Source of the DNA: Clostridium sp. Marseille-P299
GTDB taxonomy: Bacteria; Bacillota; Clostridia; Lachnospirales; Lachnospiraceae
Assembly: GCF_900078195.1 (NCBI RefSeq)
Contig: NZ_FJVE01000007.1
Location: forward strand, 930,001 to 994,000
Length of the DNA stretch: 64,000 nt
Direction: 5' to 3'
Shown: piece after piece, positions 28,501 through 36,017 of the stretch
Layout of the letters: the number at the start of each line of letters is the position of its first letter
How positions within the stretch are numbered: position 1 is the stretch's first letter
Translations under genes and position numbers: made by a program
The notes under the pieces: model-generated
Database searches by the model: none
What the model was told of the DNA's origin: nothing
The model's input: only the letters and a program-made list of their open reading frames with translations

Positions 28501-29268
28501 CTATGGCATGCAGATAAAGAGTATGGAGGCTGTATATTGCAGTCCTTTGGTGATATGAGAAATCACAGATATCATGGATTATTTGGTGTCATCATCATTG
28601 AACCACCTGCAGCAAAATGGCATGGGGATTTCTTTAATAAAGGAACTTATGAAGAACAAGTGACCATTACTGCTCCAGGAGTAGAAAGTTTCAGAGAATT
28701 TGTAGTCTTAATTCAGAATGGTATCAGACTTTTGGATAAAGAAGGGAAAATCATACAAACAGCGACAGGAGATGATGGCGAACCTGTAGATGCAGAGGAT
28801 ACCGGTGAGAAAGGATATAATTATCGTTCAGAGCGATTTGCAAATCGCTTGAAAAAGGATAGATGTATTCACAGCGTATTTAGCAGTAGAGTTCATGGAG
28901 ATCCAGCAACGCCTATTTTTAAAGCACGTCCGAAAGAACGTGTTATTTTTAGAACAGTTATGCCTGCTGATAAACCAAGAAATGTAGGATTTGCAATTCA
29001 TGGACACATGTGGAAAGAACAACCAAAGGATCCGTTTTCTAGAGTAATTCCTCTTCAGGGAGCAATTAGCATAGGAAATCGGTTTGATATGGAACTTGAG
29101 AATGGGGCATCCACTCCTGGTGATTATCTATATCGTTCAGGAACTTTGAAATGGGATGTAGAGTCTGGAATGTGGGGTATTTTTAGAGTAATGAGACAGA
29201 ATTTTGGATGGAAGTGTAAGAATATCTGCGATAAATTTATGGACTTTTTCTCTGATTTTAAATTCTAA
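25588..29268 (+). CDS. Three-segment multicopper oxidase with permuted copper motifs (MnxG-like size)
   Basis: A 1226-residue protein built from three homologous segments of about 400 residues. Each starts with an I-Q-x-x-x-x-Y-N...DP-x-G motif and later has FREF/Y, YRxE and GDPAxPI motifs, so each probably holds two cupredoxin folds. Copper ligands are split. Segment 1 has HVFHLHNH (290-297) and HCHLYPHFHEGM (343-354, type 1 Cys 344). Segment 2 has HIH (558-560) and FHDH (604-606). Segment 3 has lost them. The usual order is HxH, HxH, HxxHxH, HCH; here the last two come first. Length and order recall manganese-oxidising MnxG of Bacillus spores, from memory only. No signal peptide is seen. 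The start follows AAAGGAGT, rather than ATG 25570. Confidence 0.88.
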   Translation: MMESCENTIERIVREFDIEAIQLPIVYNKYGDHDPDGLMYVLKKDAQRIKERAIENFKQKIPQPYEEVQPLVLRANLGDEIRVHFRHSLNRNLSIHVQGLTYDVLTSDGAFVGMNPDSTTGGAEITYCWFADKEGVYLFSDLGDARSSEEGTNVHGLFGAIIIEAPESSWRNPETGEELESGLFADIYHPVNAAFREYAVFFHDELEMKNKDGKQPEDHLTGLPSATTGISYRAEPMRNRHPLTHDPGDSGEDISMSSWVYGDPAPPILKAYVGDPSKIRLIHGGVKETHVFHLHNHQWRLEGNNTNSTIIDSISISPQECYTLDILHGAGSLNGTIGDVIFHCHLYPHFHEGMWTLWRIHDRLEDGNGKLPDGTIIPKLQPLKDRTKPLPKDPDHPGYPNFINGTFGERPLQPPLGILNPDGTNKIDPTPLEESNFVENPARGALYAETCPCHTDGCKKEDVKLFEIALIQAKVTYNSYGWNDPQGRFFVLKEELERQGGLEAYIKKVENQEIIAEPLVIRANAGDCIEVRLTNLLPEFLEASPFQQFTLTDIAGYHIHLVKFDTIVSDGAANGWNNIAGARQYETLVERFFANTELRTVFFHDHLYANSHQQHGVFGALIVEEAGATFHDIRTGDKLKFGTKAVIRRKDGTSFREFALFVHDFALLFDGEGKALNPPEVPGSHNDPGVMGINYRSEPMRERLKLHEDPAHIFSSDVFGDPATPILETYPGDEMVIRLLDGAHEEQHAFNIAGMSWQKEIADINSPFAASQTLGISEAFNLRITKPYRAGDYLYYFGGIDDVWLGLWGIIRAYDTECDNLKPLCKAKAQLVPFPPACPGKDAIIRKYEIAAIQTDIKYNEHGDHDPDGLIFVPLEEMNSVLCGKSKPKPLILRANAGDWIEITLHNKFSPEKPIPYFDYPRVPLDFKHQPSNRVSLNPQFLQYDPIGDSGINVGRNNKEQTVGPGESIKYLWHADKEYGGCILQSFGDMRNHRYHGLFGVIIIEPPAAKWHGDFFNKGTYEEQVTITAPGVESFREFVVLIQNGIRLLDKEGKIIQTATGDDGEPVDAEDTGEKGYNYRSERFANRLKKDRCIHSVFSSRVHGDPATPIFKARPKERVIFRTVMPADKPRNVGFAIHGHMWKEQPKDPFSRVIPLQGAISIGNRFDMELENGASTPGDYLYRSGTLKWDVESGMWGIFRVMRQNFGWKCKNICDKFMDFFSDFKF

Positions 29269-29318
29269 TGGAATATTGATTTAGATTTGCATGAAATTAA
29301 TGATATAAATAATTAAAT

Positions 29319-29356
29319 TAAAAACGAAGAAGAGAATATCTCTTCTTCGTTTTTTG
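29319..29356. terminator. Bidirectional terminator
   Basis: AAAACGAAGAAGAG and CTCTTCTTCGTTTT form a perfect 14-bp stem with a 5-nt loop, followed by T residues; A-rich sequence on the other side gives a T-run on the minus strand. It serves both the oxidase and the converging DegV gene. Confidence 0.9.
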
Positions 29357-29386
29357 GAATTTTAATATTGTTTTAGAAATGCAACA

Positions 29387-30268
29387 TTAAGCATCATATT
29401 TTTTAATTAATCCAAGGCCAAATGGGTGTGGGCCAGTGTGAGTACCAATGGTAACTCCGATGTGACCAACAGGGAGTGTAATGTCTTTGTTTAGCGCAAG
29501 TTCAAGTTCTTTCTTGAATTCTTCGGCCTCTTCATAGTCAACACCAGTTCCAACTACAATTTCATAGTCATTTATATTTTCTCCACTTTTAGCAAAATGA
29601 TCTTTTGCTAAATCTAATAATTTCAATTTTGCTTTTTTTCTACTACGACAGATACCAGCAGGAAAAATCTCACCCTCTTGGAATAGGATTAACGGTCTTA
29701 TTTTTAAAGCATCACTTGCAAATGTAAGTAATTTTCCAATTCTACCGCCTTTTTTCAAATAATCCATATCTTCAATCGTAAATAAAATTCTGCCAGAAGG
29801 TCGAATGCGTTCTAGATTTTCAATGCATTCATTATAGGATTTTCCATCTTTTTGCATGCGAAGAGCTTCCTTAACATAAATACCTTGAAGAACTGTGGCT
29901 AATTTAGAATCTATTACGGTTATTTTTGCCTTTGGATTGGATTCTTCTATAATATTCTTTGCGTTTATTGCAGATTGATAAGATCCGCTTAACTTTGAAG
30001 AGATGCAGATACAGATAACTGGAATATCTGCTTCGCTATATTTCTTAAAAACATTGAGATAGTCTTCAATGGATGGGAGCGAAGTTTTAGGATAGATATG
30101 TTCCTCAATCATTCTTCTATAAAACTCTTCATGATCTACTTCAATTCCTTCTTTCTTATAATTCACACTGTCAAATGAAACATAAAAAGGAACGATTTCT
30201 AAATTGTTTTCTTTTGCATATAACTTGTCTAAATCACAAGAACTGTCACTTATTATTTGATATTGCAT
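29387..30268 (-). CDS. DegV family fatty-acid-binding protein
   Basis: A 293-residue soluble protein. DegV (FakB) proteins bind a fatty acid and, with FakA kinase, present it for phosphorylation. Visible features are SDSSCDL near residue 8, TSLPS near 59 (the usual lipid-contacting TSxPS), a CICISSKLSGSYQSA segment near 81-95, GRIGKL near 172 and a C-terminal HTGPHPFGLG region. No fakA is present here. The longest frame starts at 30277, but AAAAGGA then overlaps the ATG; the ATG at 30268 is better spaced. It is monocistronic. Confidence 0.88.
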   Translation of the reverse strand: MQYQIISDSSCDLDKLYAKENNLEIVPFYVSFDSVNYKKEGIEVDHEEFYRRMIEEHIYPKTSLPSIEDYLNVFKKYSEADIPVICICISSKLSGSYQSAINAKNIIEESNPKAKITVIDSKLATVLQGIYVKEALRMQKDGKSYNECIENLERIRPSGRILFTIEDMDYLKKGGRIGKLLTFASDALKIRPLILFQEGEIFPAGICRSRKKAKLKLLDLAKDHFAKSGENINDYEIVVGTGVDYEEAEEFKKELELALNKDITLPVGHIGVTIGTHTGPHPFGLGLIKKYDA

Positions 30269-30323
30269 ATAGTTCATCCTTTTCGTCTTATTGTATATCT
30301 TTAAGTTTTACCAATTGATGAAT

Positions 30324-30351
30324 ATAATACCACATATCAGAGAATATGTAA
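30324..30351 (-). promoter_or_regulatory. Candidate promoter of the DegV gene
   Basis: On the minus strand TTACAT (30351-30346) and TATTAT (30329-30324), preceded by TGG, are separated by 16 bp and lie about 56 bp upstream of the start codon. Confidence 0.45.
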
Positions 30352-30393
30352 GATGATTTTTTACTTTTTATAATTTATTTATATTTAAATATC

Positions 30394-30439
30394 CTCTATA
30401 AAGCCTTTATAACTTCTCTATAAAGCCTTTATAATTCTT
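30394..30439. repeat. 22-bp tandem duplication in a gene-free stretch
   Basis: CTCTATAAAGCCTTTATAAC and CTCTATAAAGCCTTTATAAT lie end to end, each containing an internal TATAAAGCCTTTATA palindrome. The surrounding 30269-30643 is otherwise AT-rich and gene-free, holding the DegV promoter on the left and a ribosome site for the next gene on the right. Confidence 0.7.
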
Positions 30440-30643
30440 CAATAAATCCAATGTCAATCCAATATATCCTCTATGATCCCATATTTATCATTTATATATT
30501 CGCTAAAAAAATCGTTCTTTATAATTGGTTTAGAGGTCAGAGATAAAATGCAAATCAATCATTTCCTCTTCTTTATTTAAAGGATGAAATTATTAAAATT
30601 TGAGATACTATATATAACTATTGTTTCTAAAAAGGAGTATTAT

Positions 30644-30832
30644 ATGGCAGGAAATAAAATGAAAAGTACAAAAAATGGTAAGAAATCAGATGGAAAGTTC
30701 CACTCAAAGCATATAAAACACGATCCTCAGGCTGAAAGTGCTAGAGCTGTATTTGGACTTAGAGATGACAATAACCCTACACAAATTAGAAGTGATCATA
30801 TAACATCTAAAATATCGGATGAAGATAGATAA
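30644..30832 (+). CDS. Small basic conserved-type protein of unknown function
   Basis: A 62-residue hydrophilic protein. The first half is Lys-rich (about residues 4-26) and the second half contains HDPQAESARAVFGLRDD. Short clostridial proteins with a similar HDP-ESAR-FG core exist to my recollection, without a known role. A frame from 30584 adds 20 residues, but AAAGGAG at 30631-30637 is placed for ATG 30644. It is followed after 50 bp by the HMA-like gene, with which it may form a two-gene unit. Nucleic-acid binding is possible from the charge, but nothing proves it. Confidence 0.7.
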   Translation: MAGNKMKSTKNGKKSDGKFHSKHIKHDPQAESARAVFGLRDDNNPTQIRSDHITSKISDEDR

Positions 30833-30882
30833 CTGAAAGAATTATTAATTAATACCGATTGAATTGTATAGGAGGATACTAA

Positions 30883-31101
30883 ATGGAGACTCAGAGTATT
30901 AGAATTAATATTGAAGGCCTACAGTTTAATGAAACACAAGAAAGAGTTAGAAATCAAATAGAAGGAATTATCGGTGTCACAAATGTGAAACTCAGTGAAG
31001 GCCAAGATTATGTAGATGTCGATTTTGATGAGCAGACCTCGGTTCAAGAGATTAGTAATCATTTGCAGAATAACGGATATAAAATTTTAGATTTCGATTA
31101 A
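30883..31101 (+). CDS. HMA-fold-like small protein lacking metal-binding cysteines
   Basis: A 72-residue protein with the beta-alpha-beta-beta-alpha-beta pattern and spacing of heavy-metal-associated domains (RINIEGLQF...GIIGVTNVKLS...VDVDFDE...EISNHLQNNGYKI). The usual GMxCxxC copper site is replaced by GLQFNETQ, and the protein has no cysteine at all. It therefore probably does not carry copper in the usual way; a structural or regulatory role is possible. ATAGGAGGAT precedes the ATG. It lies 50 bp after the small basic protein and is followed by a terminator. Confidence 0.72.
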   Translation: METQSIRINIEGLQFNETQERVRNQIEGIIGVTNVKLSEGQDYVDVDFDEQTSVQEISNHLQNNGYKILDFD

Positions 31102-31122
31102 ATATTTCGATTAAATTAAGAA

Positions 31123-31168
31123 GAGAAGATTTATTTTTCAATAGAGGAATAAATCTTTTCTTTTTTTG
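31123..31168 (+). terminator. Terminator after the HMA-like gene
   Basis: AGAGAAGATTTATT pairs with AATAAATCTTTTCT around a loop of about 10 nt and runs into TTTTTTT. Confidence 0.85.
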
Positions 31169-31243
31169 TGTTTTAAATGTTCAGTTTTATATCATCACGT
31201 TTTAAATACAAACGATAAAATACAAACGTTTAATAAATAAGTA

Positions 31244-31274
31244 TTGACTTGGATTTAACTCCAAGTGATAAGAT
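31244..31274 (+). promoter_or_regulatory. MerR-type promoter and operator upstream of the flavin reductase
   Basis: TTGACT (-35, 31244-31249) and TAAGAT (-10, 31269-31274) are 19 bp apart. The spacer region carries a perfect 7-bp dyad, ACTTGGA-6 nt-TCCAAGT (31247-31266). An over-long spacer with a central dyad is the hallmark of promoters untwisted by MerR regulators. The MerR gene downstream of the reductase is the natural candidate. Confidence 0.75.
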
Positions 31275-31398
31275 GATGATAACATTGAAAGGGAGGTTAA
31301 ATTATAAGTAGCACTAAAACAATTAAAACAAGTTCTAATGAATTATTTTAAACGTTATAAACGACTTATTTATAGAAAAGAAAGTAGGAGGTTTTTAT

Positions 31399-31938
31399 AT
31401 GAGTAAAAAAGTATTAATATTATCTGGAAGTCCAAGAAAAGGAGGTAATTCCGATACCTTGTGTGATCAATTTATGTTAGGGGCCAAAGAATCCGGAAAT
31501 CAAGTTGAAAAGATATTTTTAGGAGATAAAAAAATAAATTATTGCACAGGCTGTGGTACTTGTTCCGTACATAGAAAAGCCTGTCCACAAAAAGATGATA
31601 TGGCTGAAATACTAGAAAAAATGGTAGAAGCAGATGTGATCGTCATGGCAACACCAGTTTATTTTTATACGATGAACGCTCAGATGAAAACTTTAATTGA
31701 CCGTACTTGTTCACGTTATACAGAAATTGAGAACAAAGAATTTTATTTTATTGCTACAGCAGCGGATAATACAAAAGATGCCTTGGAACGAACGATAGAA
31801 GGTTTTCGAGGATTTACTGATTGTCTAAGTGGTGCAAAGGAAAAAGGAATTATCTATGGATTAGGTGTATGGAAAAAAGGAGAAATTAATAATAATAGAG
31901 CGTTACAACAAGCCTATGAAATGGGAAAAAGTATATAA
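31399..31938 (+). CDS. NAD(P)H-dependent FMN reductase / iron-sulfur flavoprotein-like
   Basis: A 179-residue flavodoxin-fold protein. The FMN phosphate loop is SGSPRKGGNSDTL (about residues 8-20), followed by a Cys cluster CTGCGTCSVHRKAC (about 49-62) and a second FMN contact TPVYFYTM (about 87-94). The Cys cluster suggests an iron-sulfur site or redox-active thiols. It probably reduces quinones, nitro compounds or disulfide stress products. GTAGGAGGT precedes the ATG, 125 bp after a MerR-type promoter; the 5' leader contains a second ribosome-like site (GGGAGG, 31291-31296) without a start codon. The MerR regulator follows after 81 bp. Confidence 0.87.
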   Translation: MSKKVLILSGSPRKGGNSDTLCDQFMLGAKESGNQVEKIFLGDKKINYCTGCGTCSVHRKACPQKDDMAEILEKMVEADVIVMATPVYFYTMNAQMKTLIDRTCSRYTEIENKEFYFIATAADNTKDALERTIEGFRGFTDCLSGAKEKGIIYGLGVWKKGEINNNRALQQAYEMGKSI

Positions 31939-31968
31939 GTAATAAGAATTTAATTTAAGTTTTAATAC

Positions 31969-31999
31969 TTGACATAGGGGTGTCGTTTAGTAATAGAAT
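31969..31999 (+). promoter_or_regulatory. MerR-type promoter of the MerR gene
   Basis: TTGACA (31969-31974) and TAGAAT (31994-31999) are separated by 19 bp, with a GACA-6 nt-TGTC dyad beginning in the -35 box. The spacing suggests control by the encoded MerR protein. Confidence 0.6.
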
Positions 32000-32019
32000 A
32001 ATAACTAGGAGGTGTCGGT

Positions 32020-32430
32020 ATGACAATAGCAGAAGTAAGTAAAAAGTATGGACTCACAGCAGATACACTCCGTTATTACGAGAGAATTGGGCTCATTCCG
32101 CCAGTGCCTCGTAACAGTAGTGGTAATCGTGATTATGATGAGGATTCGTGCCGATGGATTGAACTCATGAAGTGCATGAGAAAAGCAGGAGTTCAGATAG
32201 AAGCTTTGATTGAGTACGTTTCATTATTTCAGCAGGGAGATGCAACTGCGAATGCAAGAAAAGAGCTTCTAATTGAGCAAAGAAACCATTTAATTGATCG
32301 TATCAATGACATGCAGGAATCATTAGAGCTTTTGAATGATAAAATAAATCGATACGAGCAAGTACTTATGGTTGCTGAACAGAAATTGATTAAAAGTTTC
32401 GAAGAAACATCTAAGAAAAGTCGAAAATAA
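32020..32430 (+). CDS. MerR family transcriptional regulator
   Basis: A 136-residue regulator with an N-terminal winged helix (TIAEVSKKYGLTADTLRYYERIGLIPPVPR, residues 2-31 in outline) and a C-terminal dimerisation coiled coil (about 80-125). The effector region is short and has no conserved Cys trio for metals, which argues against a metal sensor; Cys47 and Cys55 alone could sense redox or small molecules. The class containing regulators next to aldo-keto or flavin reductases fits best. CTAGGAGGT precedes the ATG. The two 19-bp-spacer promoters at 31244 and 31969 are its probable targets. Confidence 0.88.
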   Translation: MTIAEVSKKYGLTADTLRYYERIGLIPPVPRNSSGNRDYDEDSCRWIELMKCMRKAGVQIEALIEYVSLFQQGDATANARKELLIEQRNHLIDRINDMQESLELLNDKINRYEQVLMVAEQKLIKSFEETSKKSRK

Positions 32431-32606
32431 TCTATTCGAATCAATTAACCTCATAAAATATCCCACAGATAACAAGAATTAGCAGTAAATAAGCAATAAT
32501 TAATAAGACAAAAAACTTATCCTCTGATATAGTAAAAATATGGAAATAACACAAGCTTATTTGTGTTGTTTTCATAAATTTTAATATATAAGGAGGATGT
32601 GTTTTT

Positions 32607-33926
32607 ATGGGGAAAAAAGTTTTAGCAGTATTACTATGTGCACTTATGGTAACTAGTTTACTAACGGGTTGTAAAAACAGTGATTCATCTAAAACTACAA
32701 ATGAGAACAGTAATGGGGTTGTAGAATTACAATGGATGTTTTGGGATGATTTAACGGCTACAGAAGATTTGATTTCCAAAGGATATGCTGAGGTAATTGA
32801 GCGATTTAATGAACAATATAAGGATAAATATCATGTCACAGCAATTACAACGAATCTTGAAGAGTATGATACAAAGTTAAATGCATTGATAGCAGCGAAA
32901 AAATGTCCAGATGTATTCATCTGTAATCCAGGACCTAATTTAACGCAATACGTGGAAGCTGGGGTAGCTGCAGATTTAACAGATATCCTAAATAATAAAG
33001 AAAAAGATTGGTATGGAAATTTTACCGAAGGTATTTTTGAACGTATGACTTATGATGGAAAAATATATGCAGTACCAACTAATTTTGCAGCGTCTCTTGT
33101 ATTTTATAATACGGAAATGTTTCAAGTAGCAGGAGTGGAAGTACCAACGAATTTTACAGAATGGATTGCTGTTTGCCAGAAATTAAAAGATGCTGGTTTT
33201 ACGCCAATTTCTTGCTCCGCTGGTACAGCATGGTGCTTGTCGATGATTGCTGGATATCTTTGTGATAGAGCTGGGGGACCTGATAACTTAAAAGGTGTAA
33301 ATGAGGGAACGCTGGATTGGACGAGTGAATCATTTATTACTGCAGGTAATAAGTTAGCAGAATTATCGAAGTACTTTCAAGAAACAGCAGCAGGAGATTC
33401 AAACGATCAGGCAACCGCTGCATTTTACAATGGCGAGGCAGCTATGTTAGTTCAGGGTTCTTGGGCAATTGGGCAAATCAATGGTTCAAATCCTGAATTC
33501 GAATCAAAATGTGGTGTATTTAGCTTTCCTGCAATTGAGGGGGGAGCAAATCCAAATCGTATGATTGTAAAGACGGATAACTTAGTTATGAGTTCAACAA
33601 CGAAAAACCAAGAGGCATGCATTGCTCTTATGAAATTCTTTACAGATGAAACTGCTCAAAAATACACAGCAGAAGTTGGCGGAAAGATTCCGGTAATTAA
33701 TGTAGAGTATGATGAAAATAAGGCACCTGCACAGCTTGCTTATGTTATGGATATCTTAGAGAAATCAACGGGTACGTTCGGATTTTATAACGAATCTCTA
33801 GCATCGGTGGAAGCAGGAGACGTATTTGATAATGCAATGGTTGATCTATTTTTAGGTAGTTTAACATCAGAAGAAGCCTTTGCTCAGGTACAGGAATTCT
33901 ATCAGAATAATGTCTGGAAGAAATAA
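32607..33926 (+). CDS. Sugar-binding lipoprotein of a CUT1 ABC transporter (system 2)
   Basis: A 439-residue family 1 solute-binding protein. Lipobox LTGC lies at about residues 19-22, followed by a Ser/Asn linker. The fold resembles MalE/UgpB-type proteins (ELQWMFWDDL near 39; NGEAAMLVQGSWAIGQI near 275). It captures a sugar outside the cell for the two permeases that follow. TAAGGAGGAT precedes the ATG. A strong stem-loop at 34002-34067 separates it from the permeases. Given the phosphorylase genes downstream, a beta-gluco-oligosaccharide is the likely ligand. Confidence 0.9.
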   Translation: MGKKVLAVLLCALMVTSLLTGCKNSDSSKTTNENSNGVVELQWMFWDDLTATEDLISKGYAEVIERFNEQYKDKYHVTAITTNLEEYDTKLNALIAAKKCPDVFICNPGPNLTQYVEAGVAADLTDILNNKEKDWYGNFTEGIFERMTYDGKIYAVPTNFAASLVFYNTEMFQVAGVEVPTNFTEWIAVCQKLKDAGFTPISCSAGTAWCLSMIAGYLCDRAGGPDNLKGVNEGTLDWTSESFITAGNKLAELSKYFQETAAGDSNDQATAAFYNGEAAMLVQGSWAIGQINGSNPEFESKCGVFSFPAIEGGANPNRMIVKTDNLVMSSTTKNQEACIALMKFFTDETAQKYTAEVGGKIPVINVEYDENKAPAQLAYVMDILEKSTGTFGFYNESLASVEAGDVFDNAMVDLFLGSLTSEEAFAQVQEFYQNNVWKK

Positions 33927-34001
33927 TGATTTATGAGAATGATAAATATAATAAGAAAAAATAAAAAAAATAAGAAATAATAAGTTTTAATTTACTTAGA
34001 A

Positions 34002-34067
34002 AAACTGTCGTGTCAATTGATTCTTACGTATTAATAAATTAAGAGAACAGTTGATACGACAGTTTCA
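34002..34067 (+). terminator. Intercistronic stem-loop between binding protein and permeases
   Basis: AAACTGTCGT (34002-34011) and ACGACAGTTT (34056-34065) pair perfectly, with additional inner pairing (GTCAA/TTGAT). No long T-run follows, so partial termination or RNA stabilisation of the upstream message is likelier than a full stop. The remaining gap up to 34156 shows no gene. Confidence 0.6.
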
Positions 34068-34156
34068 ACCATTTTATAACTGTAGTGCTAGGTACGGTAG
34101 TGGAAGTTATGTACAATTTTTCTAAGAGTTGTATTTAAAGTAACAGGAGGAAACAT

Positions 34157-35044
34157 ATGGATAAGTTATTTCGTAATAAAGTGGCTATCGTGCTGTTTAT
34201 GGCACCGGGAATTATATTGTTTACAGCGGTATTGCTGATTCCTATTTGCCAGGCTTTATATTATTCTCTATGCGACTGGAATGCATTGACGGAATCGAAA
34301 TTTGTAGGACTTGATAATTTTAAACAACTATTAAGCTCTGATAAAACAATGAAAATTGCTTTAAAAAATTCATTATTTTTTATGATTTTTTCTTCGGTTA
34401 CTCAGCAGGTAATGGGGTTAATTCTAGCAGTATTACTTACGAATATTAAAAAAGGTAGAAATATATTTAAGAATATCTATTATTTACCGGCAGTATTATC
34501 TTCGGCTGCATTAGGTCTATTATGGTCATTTTTATTTAATCCTAAGATGGGAATTAATCAGATTCTTGCAATCTTTGGCATAAAAGGTCCTTTATGGTTA
34601 ATGGAAACAAAGGGATTTATTGTCCTTCCAATGTGGGTTATAGCCTTTGTTGCATTATGGCAGTATGTAGGTACCACGATGATGCTTTATATGGCCCAGA
34701 TTACAGGAATTTCAAAGTCACTATATGAAGCCTCTTATATTGATGGTGCTAGTAAAAGTAAGAGCTTTTTTTATATAACTTTGCCCCTTATTAAACCAAT
34801 GATTGCAACATCCTTATCTTTAAATTGCATAGGATCCCTTAAGTTTTTTGACTTAGTTTACAATATGACCCAAGGGGGACCAAATCATAGAACAGAAGTA
34901 TTAGCAACTCATTTATATTATAATGGCTTTCAATATTTTAAATATGGATATGCAAGTGCAATTGGTGTAGTTTTGTTAATCATGTGTTTGATTGTAACGT
35001 TTATTATTAATAGATGTTTCAAAGCCCAGAACTATGAGATATAG
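34157..35044 (+). CDS. Sugar ABC transporter permease, MalF/UgpA type (system 2)
   Basis: A 295-residue membrane protein with six predicted helices. The EAA loop is YEASYIDGASKSKSFFYITLPLI (about residues 193-215). The N-terminal FMAPGIILF and the NGF..F.YGYASAIGV segment near the C-terminus are typical. It forms a heterodimeric channel with the next gene. ACAGGAGGA precedes the ATG. The next gene begins 10 bp later. No ATPase gene is in the window, so a shared MsmK-type ATPase elsewhere is implied. Confidence 0.9.
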   Translation: MDKLFRNKVAIVLFMAPGIILFTAVLLIPICQALYYSLCDWNALTESKFVGLDNFKQLLSSDKTMKIALKNSLFFMIFSSVTQQVMGLILAVLLTNIKKGRNIFKNIYYLPAVLSSAALGLLWSFLFNPKMGINQILAIFGIKGPLWLMETKGFIVLPMWVIAFVALWQYVGTTMMLYMAQITGISKSLYEASYIDGASKSKSFFYITLPLIKPMIATSLSLNCIGSLKFFDLVYNMTQGGPNHRTEVLATHLYYNGFQYFKYGYASAIGVVLLIMCLIVTFIINRCFKAQNYEI

Positions 35045-35054
35045 GAGGGAACAG

Positions 35055-35882
35055 ATGAAAAGAATAAAACTTAGTACAATAATTATTTATTTTTTTCTAT
35101 GTATATTGGCAGTTATTTATATTGGACCACTGTTATGGGTGGTGTTAGTATCCTTTAAGACGAATGCAGAGATATTTCAAAATCCATTTAGCTTACCTAA
35201 AATACTACAGTGGGATAATTATAAAATTGCTTGGAGTGCAGGAAAATTAGGAAGTGCAACCTTAAATTCAATTTTTATTTGTGTTATTGCTTTAATTATA
35301 AGTATTTTAGTTGGATCTATGGCAGCATTTGCCATTGGAAAAATGCGTTTTAAACTAGCAAATCCATTACTAACTTACTTTTTAATCGGAATGATGATAC
35401 CAGTACATAGTTTACTAATACCTTTATTTGTATCGTTTTCAAGGATGAACTTAACAGATAAGCTACTAGCTTTAATCCTGCCATACGTTACATTTTCACT
35501 ACCTATGACAATCTATATTTTAGTAAATTTCTTTAAAGGAATGCCAAGGGATATGTTTGAGGCAGCTTGTATCGATGGATGTTCAATTTATCAATGCTTT
35601 TTTAAAATTGCATTGCCTCTTGCTAAAACAGGAATGTTTGTTACTGGCTTAATGACATTTGTAGCCAATTGGAACGAACTATTATTAGCTATGGTATTTA
35701 TTTCAGATGTTAAAAAGAAGACGTTACCAGTTACATTAACTTATTTTGTTGGGCCATATTCAACAAATTATGTTCAGATGTTTGCAGCAATTGTAATTGC
35801 AGTTGTACCATCCATTGTTGTGTATTGTTGTTTTAGCAATCAAATCGTTGATGGATTGACTGCAGGAGCGGTGAAGGGATAA
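35055..35882 (+). CDS. Sugar ABC transporter permease, MalG/UgpE type (system 2)
   Basis: A 275-residue permease with six helices. The EAA loop is MFEAACIDGCSIYQCFFKIALPL (about residues 168-190), and the C-terminus is GLTAGAVKG. An in-frame ATG at 35034 lies inside the upstream gene; TAGGAGGGA at 35043-35051 supports ATG 35055. It is the partner of the preceding permease, and the operon ends at the terminator at 35951. Confidence 0.9.
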   Translation: MKRIKLSTIIIYFFLCILAVIYIGPLLWVVLVSFKTNAEIFQNPFSLPKILQWDNYKIAWSAGKLGSATLNSIFICVIALIISILVGSMAAFAIGKMRFKLANPLLTYFLIGMMIPVHSLLIPLFVSFSRMNLTDKLLALILPYVTFSLPMTIYILVNFFKGMPRDMFEAACIDGCSIYQCFFKIALPLAKTGMFVTGLMTFVANWNELLLAMVFISDVKKKTLPVTLTYFVGPYSTNYVQMFAAIVIAVVPSIVVYCCFSNQIVDGLTAGAVKG

Positions 35883-35950
35883 GATGGAATGAGATTAGTG
35901 AATTCATTCTTTAAATTTATATCATACTAAAAAAATAACACCTAATTAAA

Positions 35951-35986
35951 AAAAGGTCCATTTCTTAGGAAATGGATCTTTTTTAT
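35951..35986 (+). terminator. Terminator of transporter operon 2
   Basis: AGGTCCATTTC, loop TTAG, GAAATGGATC forms an 11-bp stem (one G-T pair) followed by TTTTTT. It isolates the transporter from the phosphorylase genes or reduces read-through into them. Confidence 0.85.
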
Positions 35987-36017
35987 AATGTAAAAAGAGA
36001 GAATAGGAAAAGGAGAA

